This document shows positions 15,439 through 23,886 of a DNA stretch of 64,000 bases, piece after piece. The DNA comes from Pseudomonas sp. Root562 (lineage in GTDB: Bacteria > Pseudomonadota > Gammaproteobacteria > Pseudomonadales > Pseudomonadaceae), in NCBI RefSeq assembly GCF_001427125.1, contig NZ_LMGK01000023.1, forward strand, positions 220 to 64,219, written 5' to 3'. The first letter of the stretch is position 1. Every line of letters begins with the position of its first letter. Below the pieces are notes generated by a model that was not told the DNA's origin, searched no databases, and saw only the letters and a list, made by a program, of their open reading frames with translations. A program made the position numbers and the translations under genes.

Positions 15439-16610
15439 CAGCCTTGCCAACTCCGCAGACCACGAGCGATCCGATCCACCGCTTCCTCCAGGCGATCCAG
15501 ACTTTGGGTATAAGCAAACCGCACATGGTGCCCCGCCTGATAGCGACCGAAATCCAGCCCAGGGGTAAACGCTACGTGTTCGGTTTCGAGGAAATGGCGG
15601 CAGAACGCGAAGGCATCACCGCCGAACTTGCTGATATCAGCGTACAAATAGAAGGCACCTTCCGGCTCGACGGCAATCCCGAAGCCTAACTCACGCAGCG
15701 CTGGCAACAGGAAATCCCGACGCCGCCCGAATTCGGCACGACGCTCTTCGAGAATGCTGATGGTCGCCGGCTCGAAGCAGGCCAATGCGGCGTGTTGAGC
15801 CATGCTTGGGGCGCTGATGTACAGGTTCTGCGCAAGCTTCTCCAACTCGCCGACCGCGGCTTCTGGCGCGACCAGCCAACCCAGGCGCCAGCCGGTCATG
15901 CCGAAATACTTCGAAAAACTATTAAGCACGAAGGCACTGTCGTCGACTTCCAGCACACTGGCGGCATCGGTGCCATAGGTCAGGCCATGGTAGATCTCGT
16001 CCACCACCAGGTGACCATGGCGCTCCTTGATCGCGCGAGACAGCCCGGCCAGCTCATCGCGGGTCAGTATTGTCCCGGTCGGATTGGCCGGTGACGCAAC
16101 CAGCGCGCCGACGCTGTCATGATCCCAATGCCGCTCGATCAAGCCGGGCGTCAATTGATAACGCACATCCGGGCCGACCGGCACCAATTGCGCCGCGCCT
16201 TCGACCAATCGCAAAAAGTGTCGGTTGCACGGGTATCCCGGGTCTGCCAGCAGCCAATGCTTGCCCGGATCGACCAGCAAGGCACTGGCCAGCAACAGGG
16301 CACCGGAACCCCCGGGCGTTATGAGAATGCGGCGCGGGTCGATGTTCAACCCGTAACGCTGTTGATAAAAGCCCGAAATGGCCTCACGCAGTTCAGGAAT
16401 GCCACGGGCCGCGGTGTAACGGGTCCGGCCTGCCTCCAGCGCGGCTTGCCCCGCACGAATGATCGGCTCGGCGGTAGTGAAGTCCGGCTCGCCGATTTCC
16501 AGGTGGATGACATCGTGGCCGGCGGCCTGCAATTCATTGGCCCGTGCGAGCAACGCCATGACATGAAAAGGTTCGATCGCGCGACTGCGAGCACTGTAGG
16601 ACTGAGCCAT
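15438..16610 (-). CDS. PLP-dependent class I/II aminotransferase
   Basis: A 390-residue fold type I aminotransferase. The PLP lysine is in NSFSKYFGMTGWRLGW (about residue 236), preceded by the PLP-binding DEIYHGLTYG, with substrate carboxylate-binding HHVRFAYTQ near the C-terminus. The sequence LEIGEPDFTT and TPGGSGALLLA are typical of the aspartate/aromatic-type subgroup. The true amino donor cannot be read from sequence. Located just before sfsA, as in P. aeruginosa, upstream of dksA on the opposite strand. Confidence 0.92.
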   Translation of the reverse strand: MAQSYSARSRAIEPFHVMALLARANELQAAGHDVIHLEIGEPDFTTAEPIIRAGQAALEAGRTRYTAARGIPELREAISGFYQQRYGLNIDPRRILITPGGSGALLLASALLVDPGKHWLLADPGYPCNRHFLRLVEGAAQLVPVGPDVRYQLTPGLIERHWDHDSVGALVASPANPTGTILTRDELAGLSRAIKERHGHLVVDEIYHGLTYGTDAASVLEVDDSAFVLNSFSKYFGMTGWRLGWLVAPEAAVGELEKLAQNLYISAPSMAQHAALACFEPATISILEERRAEFGRRRDFLLPALRELGFGIAVEPEGAFYLYADISKFGGDAFAFCRHFLETEHVAFTPGLDFGRYQAGHHVRFAYTQSLDRLEEAVDRIARGLRSWQG

Positions 16611-16944
16611 TGGCCTTCCTTCAACGAAGAAAAGAATCGATTCTACCCAAGCGCAGGAACGAGCGAGAACCTAAAGCGGTCAGAGGCGTTATGGCCCAGA
16701 CCCAAAACGACTCAAGCGAGCGCCCAAGGTTTGACTAAAATCAATATTTGAGCAGCGCTCCAGACCCACCAGACAGCGCTTTGCCAGCATTTGCAAGCGC
16801 CACAGGCCGCGGGCTCGACATCCGGGAGTAGCGCGGTCTGATTTGATCTGGTAAGTTCGCCCGCTTGCAGCCGCAGGGCCGGCAGGTGTCGGTGATGGAG
16901 CAATCCTGCGCAGATGGATTACAAGAGTAGAGGCGGTCTATTTC
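16611..16944 (+). other. Intergenic region upstream of dksA
   Basis: 334 bp between divergent genes. I see a TTGACT at about 16731 that could be a -35, followed by a poor -10, and a purine-rich ribosome binding site (GAGGCGG) before dksA. No gene, no clear hairpin terminator and no repeat. Confidence 0.4.
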
Positions 16945-17388
16945 ATGTCCACCCAAGCAAAGCAACAGGCAGTCCCGTCGATCAGCGGCTTCGAACCCTA
17001 TAAAGAAGTTCCGGGCGAGGAGTACATGGGCAAGCCCATGCGCGCTCATTTCACCAAGGTCCTGAACAAGTGGAAACAGGACTTGATGCAGGAAGTCGAC
17101 CGTACGGTTGATCACATGAAGGACGAAGCAGCCAACTTCCCGGACCCGGCAGACCGTGCCAGCCAGGAAGAAGAGTTCGCCCTCGAACTGCGAGCCCGCG
17201 ATCGTGAGCGCAAGTTGATCAAAAAGATCGACAAGACGCTGCAACTGATCGAAGACGAAGAGTATGGCTGGTGCGAGTCGTGCGGCGTTGAAATCGGCGT
17301 CAAGCGCCTGGAAGCCCGCCCTACGGCCGACATGTGCGTTGACTGCAAGACCCTGGCGGAAATCAAGGAAAAGCAAGTCGGCAAATAA
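16945..17388 (+). CDS. dksA: RNA polymerase-binding transcription factor DksA
   Basis: A 147-residue factor that enters the RNA polymerase secondary channel and, with ppGpp, represses rRNA promoters and activates amino acid genes in the stringent response. The coiled-coil tip motif DxxDxA is present as DPADRA (about residue 71). The zinc finger has four cysteines in WCESCGVEIG and DMCVDCKTL. It is the canonical zinc-containing form. Closed by its own terminator at 17403-17432. Confidence 0.98.
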   Translation: MSTQAKQQAVPSISGFEPYKEVPGEEYMGKPMRAHFTKVLNKWKQDLMQEVDRTVDHMKDEAANFPDPADRASQEEEFALELRARDRERKLIKKIDKTLQLIEDEEYGWCESCGVEIGVKRLEARPTADMCVDCKTLAEIKEKQVGK

Positions 17389-17402
17389 TGGCGACTTGAA
17401 TG

Positions 17403-17432
17403 AAAAACGGAGCGTGCGAACGCTCCGTTTTT
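17403..17432 (+). terminator. Terminator of dksA
   Basis: AAAAACGGAGCG, loop TGCGAA, CGCTCCGTTTTT: perfect stem followed by a T-run, 15 bp after the stop codon. Confidence 0.95.
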
Positions 17433-17472
17433 GTTTCCGATATTTGCCGATACCTGTTACGCCTTCGGAATC

Positions 17473-17546
17473 GCCTTCGCGAGCAAGCTTCGCTCCTACA
17501 GAGACTGGCGATATCTCCTGTAGGAGCGAAGCTTGCTCGCGAAGGC
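17473..17546. repeat. REP-type inverted pair (dksA-gluQ gap)
   Basis: Two perfectly complementary 28-nt arms (17473-17500 and 17519-17546) with an 18-nt loop. The core GTAGGAGCGAAGCTTGCTCGCGAAGG is the common Pseudomonas REP sequence; two inverted copies form a REPIN-like unit. Confidence 0.9.
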
Positions 17547-17591
17547 CGCTCGAGCCATGCTCAAAACGATTGGACAGCCCGACATCGCTTT

Positions 17592-18488
17592 ATGACCACC
17601 ATCACCTCCCCCACCTACATCGGGCGCTTCGCCCCCACGCCAAGCGGCCATTTGCATTTTGGTTCGCTGGTCGCGGCACTGGCTTCTTACCTGGATGCGC
17701 GTGCGGTGGGTGGCCGTTGGCTGATGCGCATGGAAGACCTGGACCCGCCCCGAGAAGAGCCCGGTGCCCAGGCCGCCATACTCAGGGCGCTGGAAAGTTA
17801 CGGTTTCGAGTGGGATGGCGAACTGGTTCGCCAGAGCGAGCGTCACGACGCCTACGCTGAAGTGCTCAATCGCCTGTTCAACATCGGTCTGGCCTACGCC
17901 TGTACGTGCTCGCGCAAACAATTGGAGCCGTATCACGGCATTTACCCGGGTTTGTGCCGCAACGCCGGGCATGGCACTGAAGATGCCGCCATCCGGATTC
18001 GCGTCCCTGAACTGGATTACCACTTCATCGACCGCGTACAAGGCGAGTTCCACCAACACCTGGGCCGGGACGTCGGTGATTTCGTCATTCGCCGCCGCGA
18101 CGGACTCTACGCCTATCAATTGGCGGTGGTGCTGGACGATGCCTGGCAAGGCATTACCGACATCGTGCGTGGCGCCGACCTGCTCGACTCCACGCCGCGC
18201 CAGCTTTACTTGCAGGAACTGCTTGGCTTGCGCCAACCGCGGTACTTGCACATCCCGCTGATTACCCAGCCCGACGGCAACAAACTGGGCAAGTCCTACC
18301 GTTCGCCACCGCTGACGGAAGACCAGGCCACACCTTTGTTGCTGCGAGCCTTGCGCGCACTAGGGCAAAACCCCGGCGCCGAACTGGTTCATGGCACACC
18401 ACGGGAAGTGCTCGACTGGGGCATCGCCCACTGGGACGCCTCGCTGATCCCGCGCACACTGAGCCTTCCCGAGGCACAACTACAGTGA
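17592..18488 (+). CDS. gluQ: Glutamyl-Q tRNA(Asp) synthetase
   Basis: A 298-residue truncated glutamyl-tRNA-synthetase paralogue that attaches glutamate to the queuosine base of tRNA(Asp). The HIGH-equivalent is in FAPTPSGHLHFGSLVAAL (about residues 13-30) and the KMSKS-equivalent is KLGKSYRS (about 235). Cysteines in YACTCSRKQL and GLCRNAGHG form the zinc site. It lacks the anticodon-binding domain, as expected. The ATG at 17592 gives the usual length, though its ribosome binding site is weak. Follows dksA (a pairing common in Proteobacteria) and precedes cbrX-cbrA. Confidence 0.95.
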   Translation: MTTITSPTYIGRFAPTPSGHLHFGSLVAALASYLDARAVGGRWLMRMEDLDPPREEPGAQAAILRALESYGFEWDGELVRQSERHDAYAEVLNRLFNIGLAYACTCSRKQLEPYHGIYPGLCRNAGHGTEDAAIRIRVPELDYHFIDRVQGEFHQHLGRDVGDFVIRRRDGLYAYQLAVVLDDAWQGITDIVRGADLLDSTPRQLYLQELLGLRQPRYLHIPLITQPDGNKLGKSYRSPPLTEDQATPLLLRALRALGQNPGAELVHGTPREVLDWGIAHWDASLIPRTLSLPEAQLQ

Positions 18489-18565
18489 TCATGCTTGCAG
18501 TGGCACGCCCATCCGTTACCATCGCCGCACGTTTTCGGGCACGCGGATAAAAAAGAGAGGCCGGG

Positions 18566-18742
18566 ATGTACATCTATCGCTTGGTCCTGCTCCTGGTAGT
18601 GGGGATTTATCTGTTTTCCCCGGCCATCATGGATTGGTGGATCGACGCCACGGGCGCCTGGTATCGCCCTTATCTGCTTTGGCTGATCCTGATCGTCGTG
18701 ACCTTCATCCTGCAGAGCCAAAAAGATGCCGATGAGCTTTAG
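18566..18742 (+). CDS. cbrX: CbrX, small membrane protein overlapping cbrA
   Basis: A 58-residue protein with two hydrophobic segments (YRLVLLLVVGIYLFS, residues 4-18, and LLWLILIVVTFIL, residues 37-49) joined by a Trp-rich loop, MDWWIDATGAWYRP. The start is preceded by AGAGAGG. Its last 17 bases overlap the start of cbrA in another frame, so cbrA translation is likely coupled to it. A small gene at this place has been described in P. putida as cbrX; its molecular role is not settled. Whether it tunes CbrA amount or sits with CbrA in the inner membrane cannot be told from the sequence. Confidence 0.85.
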   Translation: MYIYRLVLLLVVGIYLFSPAIMDWWIDATGAWYRPYLLWLILIVVTFILQSQKDADEL

Positions 18743-21680
18743 CCTGACCCAGATGATCCTGATCAGCGCCGCGTACCTGGCGGTGCTGTTCGGCGTAGCC
18801 TGGATCAGCGAACGGGGCATGATCCCGCGGGCGATCATTCGCCATCCGCTCACCTACACCCTGTCGCTGGGCGTCTACGCCAGTGCCTGGGCGTTTTACG
18901 GCACGGTCGGCCTGGCCTATCAATACGGCTACGGCTTCCTGTCCAGCTATCTCGGTGTTTCCGGCGCATTTCTGCTGGCGCCGGTGTTGCTGTATCCGAT
19001 CCTGAAAATTACCCGTACTTATCAGCTGTCGTCCCTGGCGGACCTGTTTGCCTTCCGCTTTCGCAGCACCTGGGCTGGTGCGCTCACCACGATTTTCATG
19101 CTGGTCGGCGTGTTGCCGCTGCTGGCGTTGCAGATTCAGGCGGTGGCGGACTCCATCGGCATCCTCACCCGCGAGCCGGTGCAGCATCGCGTGGCCCTGA
19201 GTTTCTGTGCGCTGATCACGCTGTTCACGATTTTCTTCGGCTCCCGACACATCGCCACCCGTGAGAAACATGAAGGGCTGGTGTTTGCGATTGCCTTCGA
19301 ATCGGTGATCAAGCTGATTGCACTCGGTGGCGTCGGCCTGTATGCGCTGTACGGCGTATTCGATGGCCCGCAGCAACTCGAGCTTTGGCTGCTGCAAAAC
19401 CAGACCGCTCTCGCCGCGCTTCACACGCCGCTGCAGGAAGGCCCGTGGCGAACCTTGCTGCTGGTGTTCTTCGCCTCCGCCATCGTGATGCCGCACATGT
19501 ATCACATGACCTTTACCGAAAACCTCAACCCGCGCTCATTGGTGAGTGCAAGCTGGGGCTTGCCGCTGTTCCTGCTGTTGATGAGCCTGGCAGTACCGTT
19601 GATTCTCTGGGCCGGCCTGAAACTCGGCGCCACCACCAACCCGGAATATTTCACCCTGGGCATTGGTATTGCCGCCAATAGCAAGGCGTTGGCGTTGCTG
19701 GCCTATATCGGCGGATTGTCCGCCGCCAGCGGCCTGATCATTGTCACTACGCTGGCGTTGTCGGGGATGGCGCTCAACCATCTGGTGCTGCCGCTCTATC
19801 AGCCGCCAGCCGAGGGCAACATCTACCGCTGGCTGAAGTGGACCCGCCGCGCCCTGATCGTCGCGATCATCATGGCCGGTTACGGCTTCTATCTGCTGCT
19901 GGGTGCCGAACAGGATCTGGCCAATCTCGGCATCGTCGCGTTCGTTGCCACCTTGCAGTTCCTGCCCGGCGTACTCTCGGTCCTGTACTGGCCGACCGCC
20001 AACCGCCGCGGCTTCATCGCCGGTTTGCTGGCGGGGATTCTGGTGTGGCTGGTGACCATGCTGTTGCCGTTGGTCGGCAATCTGCAAGGCTTCTACATTC
20101 CGCTGTTGAACATGATCTACGTACTGGACGACACCAGTTGGCACATGGCCGCAATCGCCTCGCTGGCCGCCAACGTGTTGATGTTCACCCTGATCTCGCT
20201 GTTCACCAACGCCAGCACCGAAGAAGCCAGCGCCGCCGAAGCTTGCGCCGTGGACAACGTGCGTCGCCCGCAACGCCGCGAACTGCATGCCGCCTCGCCA
20301 CAGGAGTTCGCCACGCAACTGGCCAAACCGTTGGGCGCCAAAGCGGCACAGAAGGAAGTCGAACAGGCCCTGCGCGACCTCTATCTGCCCTTCGACGAGC
20401 GTCGACCTTACGCCTTGCGCCGCTTGCGTGACCGCATCGAGGCCAACCTCTCCGGTCTGATGGGGCCGAGCGTGGCCCAGGACATGGTCGAGACGTTCCT
20501 GCCTTACAAGGCGGGTGGCGAAAACTATGTCACCGAAGACATTCACTTCATCGAAAGCCGCCTCGAGGATTACCACTCGCGCCTGACCGGCCTGGCGGCT
20601 GAACTCGATGCCCTGCGCCGCTATCACCGCCAGACCCTGCAGGAGTTGCCGATGGGCGTCTGCTCGCTGGCCAAGGATCAGGAAATCCTCATGTGGAACA
20701 AAGCCATGGAGGAGCTGACCGGTATCGCCGCGCAGCGCGTGGTCGGTTCGCGCCTGAGTACGATCGCCGCCCCATGGAAAGAACTGCTGCAAGGCTTCAT
20801 CAACGTCCCCGACGAGCATTTGCACAAGCAGCACTTGGCCCTCGACGGCCAGACGCGCTGGCTCAACCTGCACAAAGCGGCGATCGACGAGCCGCTCGCG
20901 CCAGGCAACAGCGGCTTGGTGCTGCTGGTGGAAGACCTGACCGAAACCCAGATGCTCGAAGACAAACTGGTGCACTCCGAACGCCTGGCCAGCATCGGTC
21001 GACTGGCCGCCGGGGTAGCCCACGAAATCGGCAACCCGATCACCGGAATTGCTTGCCTGGCGCAAAACCTGCGCGAGGAGCGCGAAGAGGATGGCGAGCT
21101 CAAAGAAATCAGCGGGCAGATCCTCGAACAGACCAAACGTGTGTCGCGCATCGTGCAATCGCTGATGAGTTTCGCCCATGCAGGCAGCCACCAGCACAGC
21201 GACGAGCCCGTTTGTCTGGCGGAGGTCGCCCAGGACGCAATCGGTTTGCTGGCGCTGAACCGACGTAATTTCGAAGTGCAGTTCTACAACCTGTGCGACC
21301 CCGATCACTGGGTCGAAGGCGACCCGCAGCGGCTGGCGCAGGTATTGATCAATCTGCTTTCAAACGCCCGCGATGCCTCGCCTCCCGGCAGCGCAGTGCG
21401 GGTCAAGAGCGAAGCCGGCGAACACACGGTCGACCTGATCGTGGAAGACGAAGGCAGCGGTATCCCCTCGAGCATCATGGACCGATTGTTCGAACCCTTC
21501 TTCACCACCAAGGACCCGGGTGAAGGTACCGGTCTGGGCCTTGCACTGGTCTATTCCATCGTTGAAGAGCATTATGGACAAATCACCATCGACAGCCCGG
21601 CTGATGTTCAGAGCCAGCGCGGCACCCGTATACGGGTGACATTGCCGCGTCATGTCGAAGCGACGTCCGCTGTGAACTGA
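18726..21680 (+). CDS. cbrA: CbrA, sensor histidine kinase with an SLC5-type transporter domain
   Basis: A 984-residue inner-membrane kinase governing carbon/nitrogen balance with CbrB. Residues about 5-500 form a sodium/solute-symporter (SLC5) domain of about 13 helices. A cytoplasmic linker and a PAS domain (about 640-750: MGVCSLAKDQEILMWNKAME) follow. The HisKA phosphoacceptor is His766 in AGVAHEIGNPITG. The ATPase domain has NLLSNARDAS, DEGSGIPSS and GTGLGLALVYS. The ATG at 18726 or the one two codons later (18732) could be used. Overlaps cbrX, and precedes cbrB by 22 bp. Confidence 0.97.
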   Translation: MPMSFSLTQMILISAAYLAVLFGVAWISERGMIPRAIIRHPLTYTLSLGVYASAWAFYGTVGLAYQYGYGFLSSYLGVSGAFLLAPVLLYPILKITRTYQLSSLADLFAFRFRSTWAGALTTIFMLVGVLPLLALQIQAVADSIGILTREPVQHRVALSFCALITLFTIFFGSRHIATREKHEGLVFAIAFESVIKLIALGGVGLYALYGVFDGPQQLELWLLQNQTALAALHTPLQEGPWRTLLLVFFASAIVMPHMYHMTFTENLNPRSLVSASWGLPLFLLLMSLAVPLILWAGLKLGATTNPEYFTLGIGIAANSKALALLAYIGGLSAASGLIIVTTLALSGMALNHLVLPLYQPPAEGNIYRWLKWTRRALIVAIIMAGYGFYLLLGAEQDLANLGIVAFVATLQFLPGVLSVLYWPTANRRGFIAGLLAGILVWLVTMLLPLVGNLQGFYIPLLNMIYVLDDTSWHMAAIASLAANVLMFTLISLFTNASTEEASAAEACAVDNVRRPQRRELHAASPQEFATQLAKPLGAKAAQKEVEQALRDLYLPFDERRPYALRRLRDRIEANLSGLMGPSVAQDMVETFLPYKAGGENYVTEDIHFIESRLEDYHSRLTGLAAELDALRRYHRQTLQELPMGVCSLAKDQEILMWNKAMEELTGIAAQRVVGSRLSTIAAPWKELLQGFINVPDEHLHKQHLALDGQTRWLNLHKAAIDEPLAPGNSGLVLLVEDLTETQMLEDKLVHSERLASIGRLAAGVAHEIGNPITGIACLAQNLREEREEDGELKEISGQILEQTKRVSRIVQSLMSFAHAGSHQHSDEPVCLAEVAQDAIGLLALNRRNFEVQFYNLCDPDHWVEGDPQRLAQVLINLLSNARDASPPGSAVRVKSEAGEHTVDLIVEDEGSGIPSSIMDRLFEPFFTTKDPGEGTGLGLALVYSIVEEHYGQITIDSPADVQSQRGTRIRVTLPRHVEATSAVN

Positions 21681-21702
21681 GACCGTCGAGAGTATCGAAT
21701 CA

Positions 21703-23142
21703 ATGCCGCACATTTTGATCGTCGAAGACGAAACAATTATCCGCTCCGCCTTGCGCCGCCTGCTGGAACGTAACCAGTATCAGGTCAGCGAAGCCGGTTC
21801 AGTGCAGGAAGCACAAGAACGCTTCACCATTCCCACGTTCGACCTGATCGTCAGTGACCTGCGTCTTCCGGGCGCCCCGGGCACCGAGCTGATCAAACTC
21901 GGCCAGGGCACTCCGGTGCTGATCATGACCAGTTACGCCAGCCTGCGCTCGGCGGTGGATTCGATGAAAATGGGCGCGGTGGATTACATCGCCAAGCCTT
22001 TCGATCACGACGAAATGCTCCAGGCCGTCGCGCGCATCCTGCGCGACCGCCAATCGTTGCAGACCAGCGGTGAACCGGTTGTCGGCAAAACCAGTAATGG
22101 CGCAGCCAAATCCGGCCCGGACAACAGCAACGGTGAAATCGGCATCATTGGCTCGTGCCCGCCGATGCAAGATCTGTATGGCAAGATCCGCAAAGTCGCA
22201 CCGACCGATTCCAATGTCCTGATCCAGGGCGAATCCGGCACGGGTAAAGAATTGGTGGCGCGCGCCTTGCACAACCTCTCCAAGCGCGCCAAGGCACCGA
22301 TGATCTCGGTGAACTGTGCGGCGATTCCGGAAAGCCTGATCGAGTCCGAATTGTTCGGCCACGAAAAAGGTGCGTTCACCGGCGCCAGCGCCGGGCGTGC
22401 AGGCCTGGTGGAAGCCGCTGATGGCGGTACGCTGTTCCTCGATGAAATCGGCGAGTTGCCACTGGAAGCCCAGGCTCGACTGCTGCGCGTGTTGCAGGAA
22501 GGCGAGATTCGCCGGGTCGGCTCGGTTCAGTCGCAGAAAGTCGATGTGCGCTTGATTGCCGCGACCCACCGCGACCTCAAGAGCCTGGCCAAGATCGGCC
22601 AGTTCCGTGAAGACTTGTACTACCGCCTGCACGTGATTGCGCTGAAATTGCCCGCCTTGCGCGAGCGAGGTGCCGACGTCAACGAAATCGCCAATGCCTT
22701 CCTGGCGCGGCAGAGCGCACGGATCAATCGTACCGACCTGAAATTCGCCCCGGACGCGGAGCAAGCCATTCGTCATTACTCATGGCCAGGCAACGTGCGT
22801 GAGCTGGAGAACGCCGTCGAGCGCGCGGTCATTCTTTGCGAGAGCCCGGAAATCTCCGCCGAGCTGCTGGGCATCGATATCGAACTCGGTGATCTGGAAG
22901 ACGACGAGTTCATCGGCCTGCCCCCGCAACAGGGCAGCGCCAGCACCGGTAACAACAATCACGAGCCGACCGAAGATTTGTCCCTGGAGGATTATTTCCA
23001 GCATTTCGTACTCGAGCACCAGGACCACATGACCGAAACCGAACTGGCCCGCAAACTCGGGGTCAGCCGCAAGTGCCTGTGGGAACGCCGTCAGCGCCTG
23101 GGCATTCCACGGCGCAAAACCGGGGTGGCCAGCGAGAGCTGA
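21703..23142 (+). CDS. cbrB: CbrB, NtrC-family response regulator
   Basis: A 479-residue sigma-54-dependent activator. Receiver domain at residues 1-120 with phosphorylatable Asp52 (LIVSDLRLPG). AAA+ domain from about 147 with Walker A GESGTGKE, the sigma-54-contacting GAFTGA loop and Walker B GGTLFLDEIGEL, plus the arginine-finger region (REDLYYRLHVIALKLP). C-terminal Fis-type helix-turn-helix, TELARKLGVSRKCLWERRQR. Phosphorylated CbrB activates the sRNA gene crcZ just downstream and catabolic genes for less preferred carbon sources. Confidence 0.98.
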   Translation: MPHILIVEDETIIRSALRRLLERNQYQVSEAGSVQEAQERFTIPTFDLIVSDLRLPGAPGTELIKLGQGTPVLIMTSYASLRSAVDSMKMGAVDYIAKPFDHDEMLQAVARILRDRQSLQTSGEPVVGKTSNGAAKSGPDNSNGEIGIIGSCPPMQDLYGKIRKVAPTDSNVLIQGESGTGKELVARALHNLSKRAKAPMISVNCAAIPESLIESELFGHEKGAFTGASAGRAGLVEAADGGTLFLDEIGELPLEAQARLLRVLQEGEIRRVGSVQSQKVDVRLIAATHRDLKSLAKIGQFREDLYYRLHVIALKLPALRERGADVNEIANAFLARQSARINRTDLKFAPDAEQAIRHYSWPGNVRELENAVERAVILCESPEISAELLGIDIELGDLEDDEFIGLPPQQGSASTGNNNHEPTEDLSLEDYFQHFVLEHQDHMTETELARKLGVSRKCLWERRQRLGIPRRKTGVASES

Positions 23143-23163
23143 ACCGCAGCTACCTCATGTGCG

Positions 23164-23217
23164 GGTAACAGGTGACTTTGTGAAAAAACTGTTACCTCAG
23201 TTTTTTTCACGTAACAG
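23164..23217 (+). promoter_or_regulatory. CbrB binding sites upstream of crcZ
   Basis: Three GTAAC-type half sites in alternating orientation: GGTAACAG (23164-23171), CTGTTACC (23189-23196) and GTAACAG (23211-23217). The middle and right ones form TGTTAC-N15-GTAACA, the palindrome type reported for CbrB at crcZ promoters. They lie about 100-150 bp before the sigma-54 promoter, a normal distance for an enhancer-binding protein. Confidence 0.75.
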
Positions 23218-23219
23218 AA

Positions 23220-23255
23220 GCCGGGGCTTACGGTAACGAAGCCCCGGCTTTTTTT
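23220..23255 (+). terminator. Terminator of cbrB
   Basis: GCCGGGGCTT, loop with another GTAAC, AAGCCCCGGC and TTTTTTT. It isolates crcZ from cbrB read-through. Confidence 0.95.
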
Positions 23256-23314
23256 GGCCTGCGCAAACCTCATCAGCACGCCTAACCCCTTGTTTTACTG
23301 GGTTTCACAAAAGT

Positions 23315-23330
23315 TGGCACGCACCCTGCT
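23315..23330 (+). promoter_or_regulatory. Sigma-54 promoter of crcZ
   Basis: TGGCACGCACCCTGCT fits the -24/-12 consensus TGGCAC-N5-TTGCW with one deviation (C for the first T of the -12 element). Start of transcription is expected near 23340. Confidence 0.9.
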
Positions 23331-23339
23331 ATATGTTTG

Positions 23340-23712
23340 GTACAAGAACAATAACAAGCAATGCACAAGACAATAAAAATAAGACGAATCGACTCACGCA
23401 CAATAAAAACAAGACGGCGAGAGGCGCAGCTAACTGATTCTTTTGGAGAGGCGTTGTATTTGGGGCTTGCCCCACGACCAGGCCGAGAACAACAAAAACT
23501 GTCTTAAGACAGAGCCTGTACTGGTTGGATCGAGAGATCACTGCAATTCAGCGACCAAAGCAATCCGTTTGCTCTTGGCTCCCGATTGGGAGGGTCATGA
23601 AGGAAAGCTTCATGGCGAGGGCACTTAACAAAAACAAAAAGCCCGAAACCAATAACAAAAATAGAGCATGCAACTACTTCTTGGGGAGCTTCGGCTCCCC
23701 TTGTAGTTTCTG
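23340..23712 (+). ncRNA. crcZ: CrcZ, Hfq/Crc-sequestering small RNA
   Basis: A roughly 370-nt RNA between cbrB and pcnB. It binds Hfq together with Crc through A-rich CA motifs and so lifts catabolite repression when preferred carbon runs out. I count six A-rich motifs of the AAnAAnAA kind: about 23342-23361, 23366-23385, 23400-23415, 23487-23499, 23627-23640 and 23650-23662. Primary sequence outside these is poorly conserved in the family; location, promoter and motifs identify it. The 3' end is set by the hairpin GGGGAGC-TTCG-GCTCCCC at 23683-23700 within an outer AACTAC/GTAGTT pair. No protein-coding frame inside is credible. Confidence 0.92.
23672..23712 (+). terminator. Terminator of crcZ
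   Basis: Nested stem: AACTAC...GTAGTT outside, GGGGAGC-TTCG-GCTCCCC inside, followed by a short T-rich run (TTGTAGTTTCT). The U-tract is weak but the hairpin is very stable. Confidence 0.75.
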
Positions 23713-23886
23713 GCGTTTGGCGCCCTGCGCTCCCAGAGTCTGCCGCTATGCCTATTGCGTCCGCAGACAGCCCTTCAAGCTCTTGCGCAGCTTCCTACAC
23801 CATCCCCCGACTAAATGCTAGAATCCCCGCCCATCATGCGGTCATTCTTCTGTTTTGGCCGAACATTCCTTCAAACAGTGCATCCC

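Noticed and set aside
17400..17591. Upstream extension of the gluQ frame
   Set aside because: It would translate the dksA terminator and the REP pair; the ATG at 17592 gives the normal protein length.
23525..23821. Short frames inside and after crcZ
   Set aside because: They lie in the sRNA and its terminator; composition is not protein-like.
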